Source: Macrocystis pyrifera
Lineage: Eukaryota > Sar > Phaeophyceae > Laminariales > Laminariaceae
Length of the DNA stretch: 64,000 nt
Assembly: GCA_031763025.1 (NCBI GenBank)
Contig: JASSKH010000050.1
Location: 744,001 to 808,000, forward strand
Direction of reading: 5' to 3'
Part shown: piece by piece, positions 31,190 to 42,291 of the stretch
Numbering within the stretch: position 1 is the first letter of the stretch
How the letters are laid out: each line of letters opens with the position of its first letter
The notes under the pieces: generated by a model
Seen by the model: the letters and a program-made list of their open reading frames with translations, nothing else
Told to the model about the DNA's origin: nothing
Databases searched by the model: none
Translations under genes and position numbers: made by a program

Positions 31190-33785
31190 GTACGCACGGT
31201 TGTACGAGTACTGCTCTATCTATTACATTTGTTTTTTTTCTTGTATACGAACATTGTTCTTGTACGTACTGCTGTACAGGTTTACATGCCATTGCTTTTG
31301 TATACGAGCATTATACTGCTGTACGGGTGTTGACCTGTGATTCATGCGAGATCTCTCTCGCTCTGAGTCGAGGTGGCTTCTCTCCGTGGCAGCTGTTCAC
31401 TCGTGCGTGCTGCTGTTCGGAGTATACGAGGCACAGAGTAGCTTCGTCCGTCGGCGCTGTTGCTGGCCCGCTTGGGGATATACGACCCCCATAGCCGGGT
31501 ACGTGTGCACAGCGGTGGCTTTGTCCATTGCGGCCGCTTCTTGGTACGTGCTGCTGTTGGGTGTATACGGAGGCACTTGAATCTGGCCCGCGGGTTGCTC
31601 TCCATGCCACGTGTTTTCGTATGCGTCACGGGGTGATTTGTCCGTGCAGCTGTTTAGAAGATGTGAGATACTCAAATCTGGCCCGCTCGTCCTCTACTAT
31701 TTTCCACACGCCGGTGTGTACTCGAAGATCTGATGCTGAGGTGTCGGGTACTGGGGTACCTGTAGCTTCTCGGCGAGTGTTGTGCACAAGGGTTTTTGTC
31801 CGTTGCGGCTGTCACCGCGTACATGCTGCTGTTTGCTGTATACGAGGCACTCGAATCTGGCCCGCGGCGTGCTCTCCATGTCACGTGTTTCATATTCGTC
31901 ACTGGTTGATTTTGTCCGTGCTGCTGTTTGGAGGATACGAGGCACTCGCGTCTGCCCCGCTCGTCCTCTACTAACTTCCACACGCCGGTGTGTACTCGAT
32001 GGTCTGACGCTGAGGTAGCTGGTACCGGGGTACCCGCTCCTCCCTCGACTAAGGATGCTATGGAAAAGTAATTCATGAGATATCGTACACAAGCCGGGTG
32101 TGCGTGAGTGTCTGATGCTGATAGGCTGGTACCGGGGTGGCCGCTCGTTTCTCGACTAATTTTTCTGATGCTGAGGCATGGGGTACCGGGGTGCCCGCTC
32201 GTTCTCGACTCACTTGGCGCCCACGCCGTGGTGTATCTGAGTCATGGCATGTCGCTAGAATTTTATGGAGAAGTTCGTCATGAGATATCGTACACACGCC
32301 GTGGATACGTGAGTGTCTGATGTTGAGGTATCTTGTACCGAGGTACCCGCTCGTTTCTCGTCTGTTTCTCGCTCGAATTTTATGGGAGAAGCACTTCATG
32401 AGATTCCGTACGCACGCCGTGTGTACGTGAGTGTCGCCAGAAATGTATGAAGAAGTACGTCAGGATATATCATACACGCGCCGTATATGTACGTGAGTGT
32501 CGGATGCTGAGGTATCTGGTATCGGGGTATCCGCTCGTTTCTGTCTCGTCTAATTTCCGAATTTTATGGAGAAGCACCTCATGAGATTTCGTACGCATTT
32601 CGTACGCACGCCGGGTGTACGTGAGTGTCGCTATATTTTTTATGGACAAGAACGTCATGAGATATCATACACACGCCGTGTGTGCATGAGTATCCGATGC
32701 TGAGGTATCTGGTACCGGGGTACCCGCCCGTCTCTCGTCTAATTTCGCTATCAATAGAACTTTGTGGAGAGTTACCTCATGAAATTTGGTACGCACCCCG
32801 GGTGTGCGTGAGTATCTGATGCTGAGGTATCTGGTGCCGGAGTATCCGCTCGTTCTCGTCAAATCTTCGCTATTAATAGAACTTTGTGGAAAAGTACTTC
32901 ACGAGATTTCGTACTCACGCCGTGGGTACGCGAGTGTCGCTCGAAGGGTATGGAGAGGCACTTCATGAGATATCGTACTGGAGGCATTTCATGAGATATC
33001 GTACTCACGACGTGGGTATGAGAGCGTCTGATGCTGAGGTGTCTGGTACCGGCGTACCCGCTCGTTTCTCGTCAAAATTTCGCTAAACATTTTATGGAGT
33101 AGTACTTCATAAGAACTCACGCCGAGGGTACGTTAGTGTCGCTCGAAGGGTATAGAGAGGCACTTCATGAGATATCGTACTCACGCCGTGGGTACGTGAG
33201 CGTCTGATGCTGAGGTGTCTGGTACCGGGGTACCCGCTCGTTTCTCGTCAAAATTTCGCTATTTGTTTTATGAAGTAGTACTTCATAAGATCTCGTACGC
33301 ACGCCGTGGGTGCGTGGGGGTCTGATGCTGAGCCATGTGTGCGTGAGTATCTGATGCTGAGGTGTCTGGTGCCGGGGTACCCGCTCTCGTTTCTCGTCTA
33401 ATTTCCACTAGAATTTGACGGAGAAGTACTCTATGAGATTCCGTACATACGTCGGGTGTACATGAGTGTCTAGTGCGAGGTATCTGGTACCGGGGTCCCC
33501 GCTCGTTTCTCGCCTCATCTTCCGGATATCTCGTACACACGCCGTGGGTACGTTAGTGTCGCTAGAAGCGTATGGAAGCACTTCATGAGATATCGCACAC
33601 ACGCCGTGTGTGCGTGAGTGTATCATGCTAAAGTGTCTGGTACCGGGGTACCCGCTCGTTTCTCGTCGAATGGAGAAGAATTTGACGACATCTCGTACGC
33701 ACGCCGTCGGGACGTGAGTGTCTGATGCTGAATTTCTGGCACCGGGGTGCCCGCTCGCTTCTCGGCTAAAACCATTTTTTTGGGA

Positions 33786-33816
<31 letters not shown>

Positions 33817-34922
33817 TCAAGCTGACGTATCTCGTACCGGGGTACCCGCTCGTTTCTCGACTATCTTGGCGCCCACGCCGGTGATATTTGAGACTTGAAA
33901 TGTCGCATAATTGTATGGACAAATACTGCATGGGATGTCGTACACAAGCCGTGGGTACGTGAGTGTCTGATGCTGAGGCATGTGGTACCGGGGTACCCGC
34001 TCGTCGCTCGACTAAATTTCGAATGCTGAGGTATCTGGTACCGGGGTACCCGCTCGTTTCTCGCCTACCTTGGCGCACACGCCGTCGTGTATTTGAGGCA
34101 TGGAATGTTGCTCGAATTTTATGGAAAAGTACTTGATGACATTTCGTACACACACCGTGGGTACGTGAGTTGTCCGATGCTGAGGTATCTGGTTCCGGGG
34201 TACCCACTCGTTTCTCGACCAAAACTTCGCAAAAAAAAACAAAAAGAGCAGTACTTCGTGAGATAGCGTACACACGCCGTGTGTACTTGAGTTATTCGAT
34301 GCGGAAGCATCTGGTACCGGGTTACCCACTTGCTTCTCGACCTACTTCCGCTAGAATTTTATGGAGATGTACTTCATGAGCTAGTACACACACGCCGTGC
34401 GTGAGTTGTCTGATGCTAAGGTGTCTGGTACCGGGATACCCGCACGTTTTGTTCGACCAATTTTCGCTCAAGAATTTTGTGCCGAAGTTCTTCATGAAAT
34501 CTCATACACACGCCGTGGGTGCGTGAGTGTCTGATGCTGAGGTAGCTGGTACCGGGGTACCCGCTAGTTATTGTTCGGCCAGTTTTCGCTAAAAAATTTG
34601 GTGCCGACGTTCTGCATGAAGTATCGTACACACGCCGTGGGTACGTGAGTGTCTGATGCTGAGGTAGGTACCCGCTACTAATTTTGTGCACACATCGTTG
34701 TGTTTTCAGAATAATGAAAGCAGAGGTGTCTGGTGCGGCGGTGCCCGCTTGCTTCCCCTGTATGCCCGTGTGCACACCGTTGAAGAGTACGGTCCTTCGG
34801 GGACGTCCCCGCATGCTCTGCGTGCGATGTTGCTGTACGATGCTGAATCTGGTACGTCAGGGCCCACATTCTTACCTATCTCTCCACCCTCGCGGTTTTC
34901 GTTTGTTGTTGTTCGGCGACAG
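31190..34922 (+). repeat. Tandem repeat array (~22 units) within an intron-like segment
   Basis: The core GGTACCGGGGTACCCGCTCG recurs about 22 times between 31748 and 34662 (for example 32018, 32711, 33222, 33640, 33987, 34037, 34549) at 50-270 base spacing, mean ~135. Units also carry GTGAGTGTCTGATGCTGAGG, GAGATATCGTACACACGCCG and TTTTATGGAGAAG. The first part (31200-32000) is richer in TATACGAGGCACTCG and TCTGGCCCGC units. The segment begins GTACGC and ends with a pyrimidine-rich stretch and CGGCGACAG, as an intron would. Long minus-strand frames through it are repeat artefacts. Confidence 0.75.
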
Positions 34923-35744
34923 TTCCAGCAGTGCTTCGTCGACATGACTTAAACTTGGCCCAACTCCGACGGGACCTCCAATTGGTTTCATTTCGAACAC
35001 GCAATGCGCAGGGCGGCCAGTCTGGCCAACGATTTGAGGCTCTCCCACGCCAAGAGCATCTTGAAGCGCACCCTTACCAGGGGGGAATTCATCCTCCGGC
35101 GGATCGGTTGCGCGGCGGTGACCTTTTCGGTGTCTACCGATAAACTTCCGAACACTTGCGGTCTGTTCAAAGACCAGATCGAGCGTGACCTGAAGGATGC
35201 CCGTGCCATCCAAAAGGCCCCAGCGCCCGGGGACCAAGGTTGGGGCGGCGCCCTCTGCGGGTGGCACCGGGGGGCGAGGTTCCACGGCGCCCTCGCGTTC
35301 CGTGGCCACGTAGCGCCACCTGGGGGCTCTTGACAGCGGGCGCTGCCCACCGGCTTTGCTCCGCTGCCGGCGAGGGGGTGGCGCTCGGCCGCCACTGCTG
35401 CGCAGCCGAATACGCTCCCGTTTCCCCCGGGGACGGGGGGACCCATGAAGGCCAAGAGCGGGAAAGGATTCCGCTAAGGGGGCGGTGGCGGCGGCGGGGG
35501 TAGTGGAGGAGGTGGCAGCCTCCCTCCGCCACCGCCGTCGAACTGGGCGCTATGGGCGATCTCCCGCTCAAATGGAATAATGCAAGAGGAACAGCAGCAC
35601 TTCCAGCCGGTTCCGGAAAATCCTACTTGCGGCAGGTTTACGGTGGCCGGGAGGAAACCCAACCACGATCACCGGAACTGTGCGTTCTCTGCCTGCTCCC
35701 GTTGCAAGCGCGTGGGACACCGTGCGGCGACATGCCCATACTGA
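34923..35744 (+). pseudogene. YR1 gag-like ORF, 3' part with CCHC zinc knuckle
   Basis: One frame throughout, with in-frame stops at 34950, 35331 and about 35475. Reads FQQCFVDMT, then TWPNSDGTSNWFHFEHAMRR, KSILKRTLTRGEFILRRIGC and TCGLFKDQIERDLKDARAI. A glycine-rich then proline-rich linker leads to CSRCKRVGHRAATC, a CX2CX4HX4C nucleic-acid-binding knuckle, and a terminal TGA. The knuckle and position before RT identify it as retroelement Gag. The third stop, in an otherwise conserved-looking frame, shows it is dead. Confidence 0.65.
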
Positions 35745-35929
35745 TAGGCTCATCTCCGGGATACGAGACAAGGACATAGAGTTGGATTTTTCGTGCAGGA
35801 TTCGGATGGTGACGTTTGAATGGGGTTGACTTTAGATTTCAGCTCTAGGGTACTTGTTCCCCAACATGCGTCAACAAGGCCTCACGGTCATCGGGTCGGA
35901 TTTCATCAGGTTTGTTCCGTAAAACGGTT

Positions 35930-36585
35930 GGTTTCACCCAGTCACCGTGCTGCCGCGGGAGCTCAGTGATGTCGAGACAAGGCCAGGGTGGGGCCAGGGC
36001 CACCGTCTCTGGTCAATATTGCTGCACGTTCATGTTTGAGTGTAGGTGTATATTTGTGTTATTTATTCACGCAGGAACCGCGCTGCCGCAGAACTCCGTT
36101 ATGTCGAGGCAAGGGGCTGAGTTGCCGCAGGACGTAACTTTGGTTTCACTCGCCTCACGTCATTATGGATTCACGATCATCTTGACTAACGGTTTAGCAC
36201 ATGGGTAGAGCGGTCGCGTTAGCCGGGCCGCCCCGTCAGTGAAAAAAAAAAGAAAAAGAAAAAAGCAATCACGCAGTTACCGCGCGGCCGCGAGAGTTCC
36301 GTTATGTCGAGCCTAGGCCAGGGTGAGTCCACGGCAACCGGCTCTGGTCAACACTGATTCATCACCATATTATATTTCATAATCATTTATTGCTTTGTCT
36401 TATGTTCACGCAGTCACCGCGTGCCGCGGGGCTCCGGTAGGTTGAGGCAAGGGGCCGAGTTGGCCCAGGTCTTACCGGAGAATTTCCCCGTCTCACGTCA
36501 ATAAGGATTCACGATCATCTTGCTTACTTGTATGGCACATGGGTAGTGTGGTGGCGACAGCCGGGCTTCCCCGTCCGCGTCGTAC
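35930..36585 (+). repeat. Two-level direct repeat, ~337-bp unit, 2 copies
   Basis: A subunit with CACGCAGTCACCGCGCTGCC and TTATGTCGAGACAAGG-like words occurs at 35936, 36070, 36271 and 36410 (spacings 134, 201, 139). Each pair is followed by TCACGTCAwTAwGGATTCAC and CACATGGGTAG. A poly-A stretch with interspersed G (36241-36265) separates the copies. Confidence 0.65.
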
Positions 36586-37169
36586 ATTTGGGTGACGGAC
36601 CCAAACGTACTCAGACACCAACGCAACTCGTTTTCCACAATTTCATGCTTACTGTATTAACATACATGTAGATTCGCCAGGAGTTGCGTTGCCAGTGTCT
36701 GTGCAATTGTCATGTTTTCTTGACAACCCGCCTGGATGCAAAGCATCGCTTCGACGTTTAGCACGAATATATACAAATATATTTCTAGAAAAAAATAAAT
36801 AAATAACAACAACAGCAACAACAACAAGCTTGGATGCATAGCATCACTTCGACGTTTGGCACGAATGCATAACATATATATTAATTAGAGAAAAACAAAA
36901 CAAAAAAAACGTCGCGGCGTGGAACCGATTTACGCCACCGAAGAGGTACACGAAAAAAATTCGCGCGCGTACGAAGTGGAGTGGGAGTCGGTGACCGGAG
37001 CCCGCACGTCGACACCTTTTCGGGACCCGACAGATTGCAGCGCCTTTATCGGCAGTGATATTCCTATGAGTGTATAGGAGGGATTTATATATTTGTATAT
37101 ATATCCGTAAACCCCCCCTTTTTTGATACGTGGTGCAGTAGGTGGTGGCTGGCGTTTGGCTCTAGCGCC
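36585..37169. repeat. ~110-bp duplication, otherwise empty
   Basis: CTGGATGCAAAGCATCGCTT with TCGACGTTTAGCACGAATAT at about 36731 recurs, diverged, near 36831 (TGGATGCATAGCATCACTTC). Confidence 0.5.
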
Positions 37170-38566
37170 TTGATAGGCGCCACGCACACGTGCGGCCCTT
37201 CATTTTGCCCGCGCCGCCCCTGGGCGCCGTCAAACGTGAGTAGGTGCGCTCGGGGGGCGCTGCCCGCCGTTCCCGGGCGGTTGCCGTCTGTGGCGGACGT
37301 CGCTGTTGATCCCATGCAGGGCCCGTGGCGACGTATGCCGTGGGATACCCCGGTGTGGGATCCAGGGGGCGACAGAGAACAGTTCGGGCCGGGTTTTGTC
37401 CGCCGACATGTAGATGTCTGGCAGGACAACATCCTGCAGGATCACCCGCTTCGGTGCACGCTGGTGTCGTACTTACGCGAAGAGGTGGGCCTCCACGACC
37501 TTCTCCTCAAGGAATATAGAGGCCCGTCGGTCGACCGCCCGTATAGCCTAGGTCGTTCCCTGGGCCGGTGTTCAAAACGCCGCATCCCGCCTGCCTTCGC
37601 AAGTTTTGTGGACGCCGAGGTGCAGACCCTCGTCGATCGTGGGTTTGTCGCGAAATGAGCGGACGTCCGGGGCGCCGGGGGGGCCGCCACGGCCCCGTTT
37701 GGTCATGGCGCTGGCGGTAGCGGAGACCAAACCCTGCTTGATTTACGACGCGAGGCCGTTAAACAGGCAAGAAGATCTCGTTTTCGACGGATACGGTGGC
37801 GCGGGTGGCTAGCGTTGCCTCACAAGAGTGTTTCATGACCTCGCCGGATGACACCTCCGTCTTTCACCCAGTCCTCCTGCGCCCATCTTCCTGGCCACTC
37901 TTTGGTGTCTCGTATGGCGGTGTCGATTACTGCTGGTGCGTTTTGCCTTTCGGCTTCAGTCTGAGTCCATGGTGCTATCATACCCTCGGGGAGGCGAAGG
38001 CAGCCCATCTTCGTTCCAAAGGGATTCCGGCGTTGGCTTTCCTCGATGACTCGTGGCTCAGCAACTTTCGGGCCTCCCATGGGCGAGCGGCGCGTGCGCA
38101 ATGGCTGGCGGCGGGAGAAGCAACACCCGTTGCTATGCTGGCATTGTTTCTGTGCGGTCAGTTCCTGTCGGCAAATAAGTGTGACTTCCGGCCGAATAGG
38201 CGGCAGCAATACCTCGGTATAGCGTGTAGCTCGGACACCGCTACCTTCCAAGTGCCGCCAGAGAAGCTGGATAAGTTGGGTCTGCTGCTGCGGGCAGCCG
38301 TGGATGGGGGACAGCTGTCGTTCCGTACCCTCCAGCGCATCGCGGGCAAGTGCATGAGCATGACGGTCGCTATTCGGCCGGCGTCTCTTTGGACACACGC
38401 GATGTTTGCGGTATCGCGGAACTTGAGAAGTCAGGTCGGTGCACCGTTGACTTTACGCACGACTCACGGGCGGACCTGTTGGACGAGTTCAGGCAGTGAT
38501 TGGGCATCACGGCAACCTCGCAAGAGGGGCCGTGGCAACGGGCACGGCATTTCTCGGCGACCTTGA
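37170..38566 (+). pseudogene. YR1 reverse transcriptase, DIRS-type
   Basis: The leader frame (37170-37658) ends FVDAEVQTLVDRGFVAK. Then KPCLIYDARPLNRQED (the KxRLIYDAR block of DIRS RTs) appears in another frame, and from 37796 a third frame gives SWPLFGVSYGGVDYCWCVLP, FGFSLSPWCYHTLGEA and FLDDSW, where DD is the catalytic pair (motif C). Thumb-like sequence follows: QYLGIACSSDTATFQVPPEK and LQRIAGKCMSMTVAI. At least two frameshifts plus a TGA separate the blocks, so no active polymerase is encoded. Confidence 0.75.
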
Positions 38567-38742
38567 CGAGCAGATCGTCGGTTGCGCCCTCGGTCGCATG
38601 GGGGGGCGTGGTGAACACGGCCGCGCGCACCTTCGCCGCGGGGGGAATATTCCCACCAGACTGGTTGAAAAAGCACATCAACCAGAAGGAGATGTAGGCC
38701 CTATACCACCTCCTACGGCAATTTTGTATGTGATACCCGGAC

Positions 38743-38985
38743 GTGTTGAGGCGAACGCAAGTGCTCATCGGCGTGGATAACCAGTCGGTAGTGGGCGCGT
38801 TTAACCGGAATCGTGCTAGGAACCGCGAGACTCACGCATTGCTGGTCCAGTTGTTCGAGCTCCAGGTAGAATACTGTTTCATGTTGTCGTTGAAGTGGAC
38901 CCCGACGGCTGAAAAACGGAGTCGCGGGTGCAACCTCGCGGCCATCACGGCAGGCCACTATTCGCGTAGCGCCTGCCGCGTTTAA
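38743..38985 (+). pseudogene. YR1 RNase H domain remnant
   Basis: TQVLIGVDNQSVVGAFNRNR matches the conserved aspartate with D-N-x-S/A of retroelement RNase H. NRETHALLVQLFELQVEYCF and LKWTPTAEK follow, where an H-I-P/D-A type motif is expected. A stop separates it from the RT, and the first acidic residue strand is not clear. Confidence 0.6.
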
Positions 38986-39001
38986 AGGCTTATGGGCGGA
39001 A

Positions 39002-39452
39002 ATGGGTCAGTTCAATGTGGACCTCATGGCATGTGCGGCGTCGGCCTTGCAATCCCCCTTAACGGGGGAGGCACTTCCCTTCTTCTCCCAGTACGACGGT
39101 GCGGGTTCTGCAGGGATCGACGTGTTTGCGCAGGACGTTTCTATCGAGCCGGGTACGGGAGGCCTGGCTCTTGGATATTGTTTCTCACCCCCCATCATGG
39201 CAGGACACATTGTCCAACATATGGCGGAATACAAGGCTCACGCGGTTGCCCTCTTACCAGATGTGAAGGCGTAATGGTTCCCTTTTTTTTGTTTTTTTTT
39301 TCGCAGCTCGCCACGGTGAGGTCTATCGAGGTGGACCCGGCGGCGGCGGATGGAAGCTTTCAGTGGCCCAGTGCGGATGGTGGTTTCAGGAATTGGCGGT
39401 GCCCTCGCTGGAGGATGATAGCGTACGAGGTGGACTTCCGCAGTTTGGGTTA
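39002..39452 (+). pseudogene. YR1 post-RNase H domain (DIRS 'MT' region)
   Basis: Begins FNVDLMACAASALQSPLTGE, then LPFFSQYDGAGSAGIDVFAQ and CFSPPIMAGHIVQHMAEYKA. This corresponds to the (F)xVDLFAS...GVDAxxQ...FPP region after RNase H in DIRS-type polyproteins, often annotated as methyltransferase-like. A T-rich insertion near 39285 and frame changes follow before VRSIEVDPAAADGSFQWPSA-type sequence. Confidence 0.55.
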
Positions 39453-39768
39453 GAATTGCCCCAAAATAATAAAGTTCATAAATAAATGCTACACACCAGG
39501 TAGTTATGATGATACGGGCTGGCTAACAACCCCCCCCCCTCGGTCGGGGACCATCTCAAGGTTGCGTGCTCAAACGCTTCCGCACGCCCACTGGGTATCG
39601 GGGTCCATTCTGTTGTTTGGCTGTACACAGTGCGCCCGAGGGAGACCCGTTCAGGGCGCTGCCGCCCGCGGAGGGTTCGCGACGACCCGGGACTTGGTTC
39701 GGTTAGCGTTTTGCTCCGCATGTCACGAAGAAAACCTTGCGCAGTTCAATTTCTGTTAAAAGTGCGGC
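39453..39768. other. Between YR1 domains, no gene
   Basis: A C9 run near 39531 and weak frames; probably the linker between the polyprotein and recombinase of YR1. AATAATAAA near 39465 could be a polyadenylation signal. Confidence 0.35.
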
Positions 39769-40640
39769 GTGCAGCCGGTTCGGGTTCTGCCGGCCCCGCG
39801 CTTCCCACAGCGGTCGCCAGTCGTCGTGGATGTCCAGAAGCTCCAGGCACGGCGTCGCAACGTATTGGCGGCGAGAGAAGGGCGCCCCGGGCAGGTACGG
39901 AAAAATAGGGTAGCCGATGAGTTTGACGCGTTCGTCCTCGTCATTTCGGCCGGATCCCGTGGTTGGACAACAGCAACGCCGGATGATGTCTTCGATTTAC
40001 TCTGCTTCCTTGACACTCAGGGAAAAGGCACCAAGTTGGTGCATGCGACGTCTTGCCCAGGCGTAGGCCGTGCGGGCGACGACGCGTGTCTGGCGGGGTC
40101 CTCATGCGCAAGACGGCACGCGGCTGAGTCAATCTGAAAAGGGATTGTCTCTAAGCTTAAAATTGTCATGAAAAAAAAAAAAAAAAAAAAACACACGGGA
40201 AAGGGGAAGAGTGGGACCCTGCCCGCCGGGTAGGCCACCCTTGCGCGAATCCATTGGTAGATTCGTACCTCGCATTTGTGTCCGAGGACCAAACGCAGGT
40301 CGGGGGCCCGGTAAATCAGGCGGCTCCAATGTTGGAACACACACTAATGGACCTGCTGAGCGACATGAGGTCGCGGGCGCAGGTAGGTAGTTCGCTGGCG
40401 GAGCGTATCTCTCTGACAGGAGATATTGCCCTGTATGCGCTGGCGTTTTGCTCGATGCGCAGGGAATACGACCTCTCCTTTACTCAGGCGTCGCAAATTC
40501 TGAGGCTTCCTGTGTCTAGAGGCTTGATTTATAAATATATATAATTTAGTATTTTCAGTTTGATAAGACTCTTGATGCTTCTAGCGAGGCGGCAGTATTG
40601 TTGGCAGACCGGGTCTGCGACCTCCCACCCACCCATCAGT
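39769..40640 (+). pseudogene. YR1 tyrosine recombinase, N-terminal part only
   Basis: Reads RSPVVVDVQKLQARRRNVLA, DDVFDLLCFLDTQGKGTKLV, ADDACLAG-like DDACLAGSSCARRHAAESI, then after an A20 run VDSYLAFVSEDQTQVGGPVN and IALYALAFCSMRREYDLSFT, FTQASQILRLPVSRGLI, and (after an AT-rich insertion) FDKTLDASSEAAVLLADRV. This is the SAM-like core-binding domain and the start of the catalytic domain of DIRS recombinases. The catalytic H-x-x-R and tyrosine boxes are missing beyond 40640. Confidence 0.65.
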
Positions 40641-40896
40641 AGAATGGGCATTCGTAGGCTTGAATTCCCAGATCATTTGCAGGTACTATCCCCGCGCAGA
40701 GCAGGCGATGCGCTCGTCCACTCAACGCGGGGCGAAATACCGGACGAGGACCCCTGCCGCGCAGGAGGCCTCATCCAAAAATCCAATACTTACATCAAAT
40801 GATCCAGGACATCGAGTCAGACTACTACAATATTTTTAGTGGTTAGCTCATAAGGAAGACATAGCTTTGAACCGTCGAGAGATTCGGGTGGTATTA

Positions 40897-41020
40897 TACT
40901 GACTTCGAGGAGTAAGATATTTTGAATTTTATTGAATATACTGACCTCGAGGAGTAAGATATTTTGAATTTTATTGAATATACTGACCTCGAGGAGTAGG
41001 ATATTTTCTGTTTTCGTGAG
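40897..41020 (+). repeat. 42-bp tandem repeat, 3 copies
   Basis: TACTGACyTCGAGGAGTAAG starts at 40897, 40939 and 40981, each followed by ATATTTTGAATTTTATTGAA. The period of 42 is a multiple of three, so the opposite strand has an in-frame 14-residue peptide repeat (LLEVSIFNKIQNIL). There is no evidence that it is translated. Confidence 0.85.
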
Positions 41021-41191
41021 TTTTTGGAAATCGAAGGGCGATGTGTACACAGCCGGGAGGCGGTTGTGCGTGTGTAGCAGTTTTTGAACTGATGACCGTT
41101 TGAATATCGCGGACAGAGGTCCGTAGTTACGGCAGTTCAGTGTTTGGGAGATGGTTTAGATGCTTACGCATATGCAGTATGGTTTCGAAAT

Positions 41192-41548
41192 GTGCATGGA
41201 ATTTGAGTTATTGGAAAGCTGATGAGTACGGTTGGCCCACAAAACGAAGGCGAGACCTGTAGCGCGGGGGGATGAACAGAGAGCTAATATTGATTTCGGA
41301 GAATTGTTGGCGCCTACTGTTGCTGTTTCAAGTGTTCGTTTGTTGACAGCGATGTGTGTGAACTGGACCTTGACTTGTGTCATTTCGATGTTGAACAGGC
41401 GTTCGTGCAATCTGATCTCGAGGAAAACGTATACATGCGTTTGCCGCAGGGTTGTGGTGGGTTGTCGGGGAAGATAGTAAGGCTGAACAAGAGCTTGTGC
41501 GGCTTGAAGCAGGCATCGAGACATTGGCATGCGCATCTCACTAGGTGT
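41192..41548 (+). pseudogene. Copia reverse transcriptase fragment
   Basis: WKADEYGWPTK-like sequence near 41210 is followed by ARPVARGDEQRANIDFGELL and APTVAVSSVRLL. A frameshift near 41350 comes next, then LDLDLCHFDVEQAFVQSDLE, VYMRLPQGCGGLSGKIVRLN and SLCGLKQASRHWH. FDVEQAFVQSDL is motif A of Copia RTs with its catalytic aspartate. The YxDD half, RNase H and C terminus are gone; low-complexity repeats follow directly at 41550. Confidence 0.85.
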
Positions 41549-41549
41549 T

Positions 41550-41730
41550 TGATTTTTTTTTTGGGTTTAAGTTTGGATTTTTCGACACTAATTATATTTT
41601 TCGGATTTGAGTTTGGGTTTTTCGACACTATTTTTATTTTTCGGATTTGAGTTTGGGTTTTTCGACACTGATTTTTATTTTTCGGATAAGTTTGGGTTTT
41701 TCGACACTGATTTAGGATTTTTCGGATTTC
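41550..41730 (+). repeat. ~50-bp T-rich tandem repeat, 4 copies
   Basis: GAGTTTGGGTTTTTCGACAC with ATTTTTCGGATTT repeats four times directly after the RT fragment. Confidence 0.8.
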
Positions 41731-41917
41731 ACAGCAGGGAGGCAGCTGTTTGGTTCTGTAGATTTTTTTTATTTCTGTGTTTGGAGTAATATAGCACCAC
41801 AGCAGTACTACTTGTAGTGTTACGACAAGAGGATTTATGTGTTGGATGATTGTGGACCTATTTGGAGTACGGTATATAGACACTATTATCATGACAGTGT
41901 ACTGCGACTAGGGAGGC

Positions 41918-42291
41918 TGTTGGTCATAACCGTTCGTCATAAGTCGCACACATGTCTGATGTGTCTGATCGTGGATACGTGTGATTTGTATAAGTGGGTA
42001 TTCCGCCAGGCTGATGTGTCTAATCGTGCGGATACGTGTGATTTGTGTAACTGGAAAAATGCGGCGGGATTTATGATTTCCCGAATGGGTTTTGTTATAA
42101 ACATCATCTGTATACCTTTATGGGATCCTGGGACGAAGGGATAGCCCCCTTCGTTCACTTCTTCTTCATTTTTGGTGGTTTCTAATATACACCTGGTTCA
42201 ACATCTTCTCTCTGGCTTCATGGCAAACTCCCGGTTGTTCACCCACTGTCCCTCGCAACCGAGGCAATCCATTGCACGAGGTGATCGATTA
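41918..42291 (+). repeat. Copia-type 3' LTR
   Basis: Matches the 5' LTR over 374 bp. Preceded by CTAGGGAGGC (a short polypurine-like tract) and followed by AAGTG, the duplicated target pentamer. Confidence 0.85.

Larger units (their letters stand above)
30794..40640 (+). mobile_element. DIRS-type (tyrosine recombinase) retroelement YR1, decayed
   Basis: Plus-strand order: gag-like ORF (30794-31189 and 34923-35744), RT (37600-38566), RNase H (38743-38985), a downstream DIRS-type domain (39002-39452) and a truncated tyrosine recombinase (39769-40640). RT, RNase H and recombinase without an integrase of DDE type define DIRS-like elements, which integrate through the recombinase. Many stops and frameshifts. 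Repeats fill 31190-34922 and 35930-36585. Ends not defined. Confidence 0.7.

Noticed and set aside
33623..34273. 216-codon minus-strand frame with repeated peptides
   Set aside because: It is the tandem array read through; all three minus frames stay open because the unit lacks stops, and the peptide simply repeats.
34872..35571. Minus-strand frames of 134-155 codons
   Set aside because: They are the complement of the YR1 gag zinc-knuckle ORF, which has the recognisable motif on the plus strand.
37820..38398. 192-codon minus-strand frame
   Set aside because: Complement of the YR1 reverse transcriptase, where the plus strand has the catalytic FLDD box.
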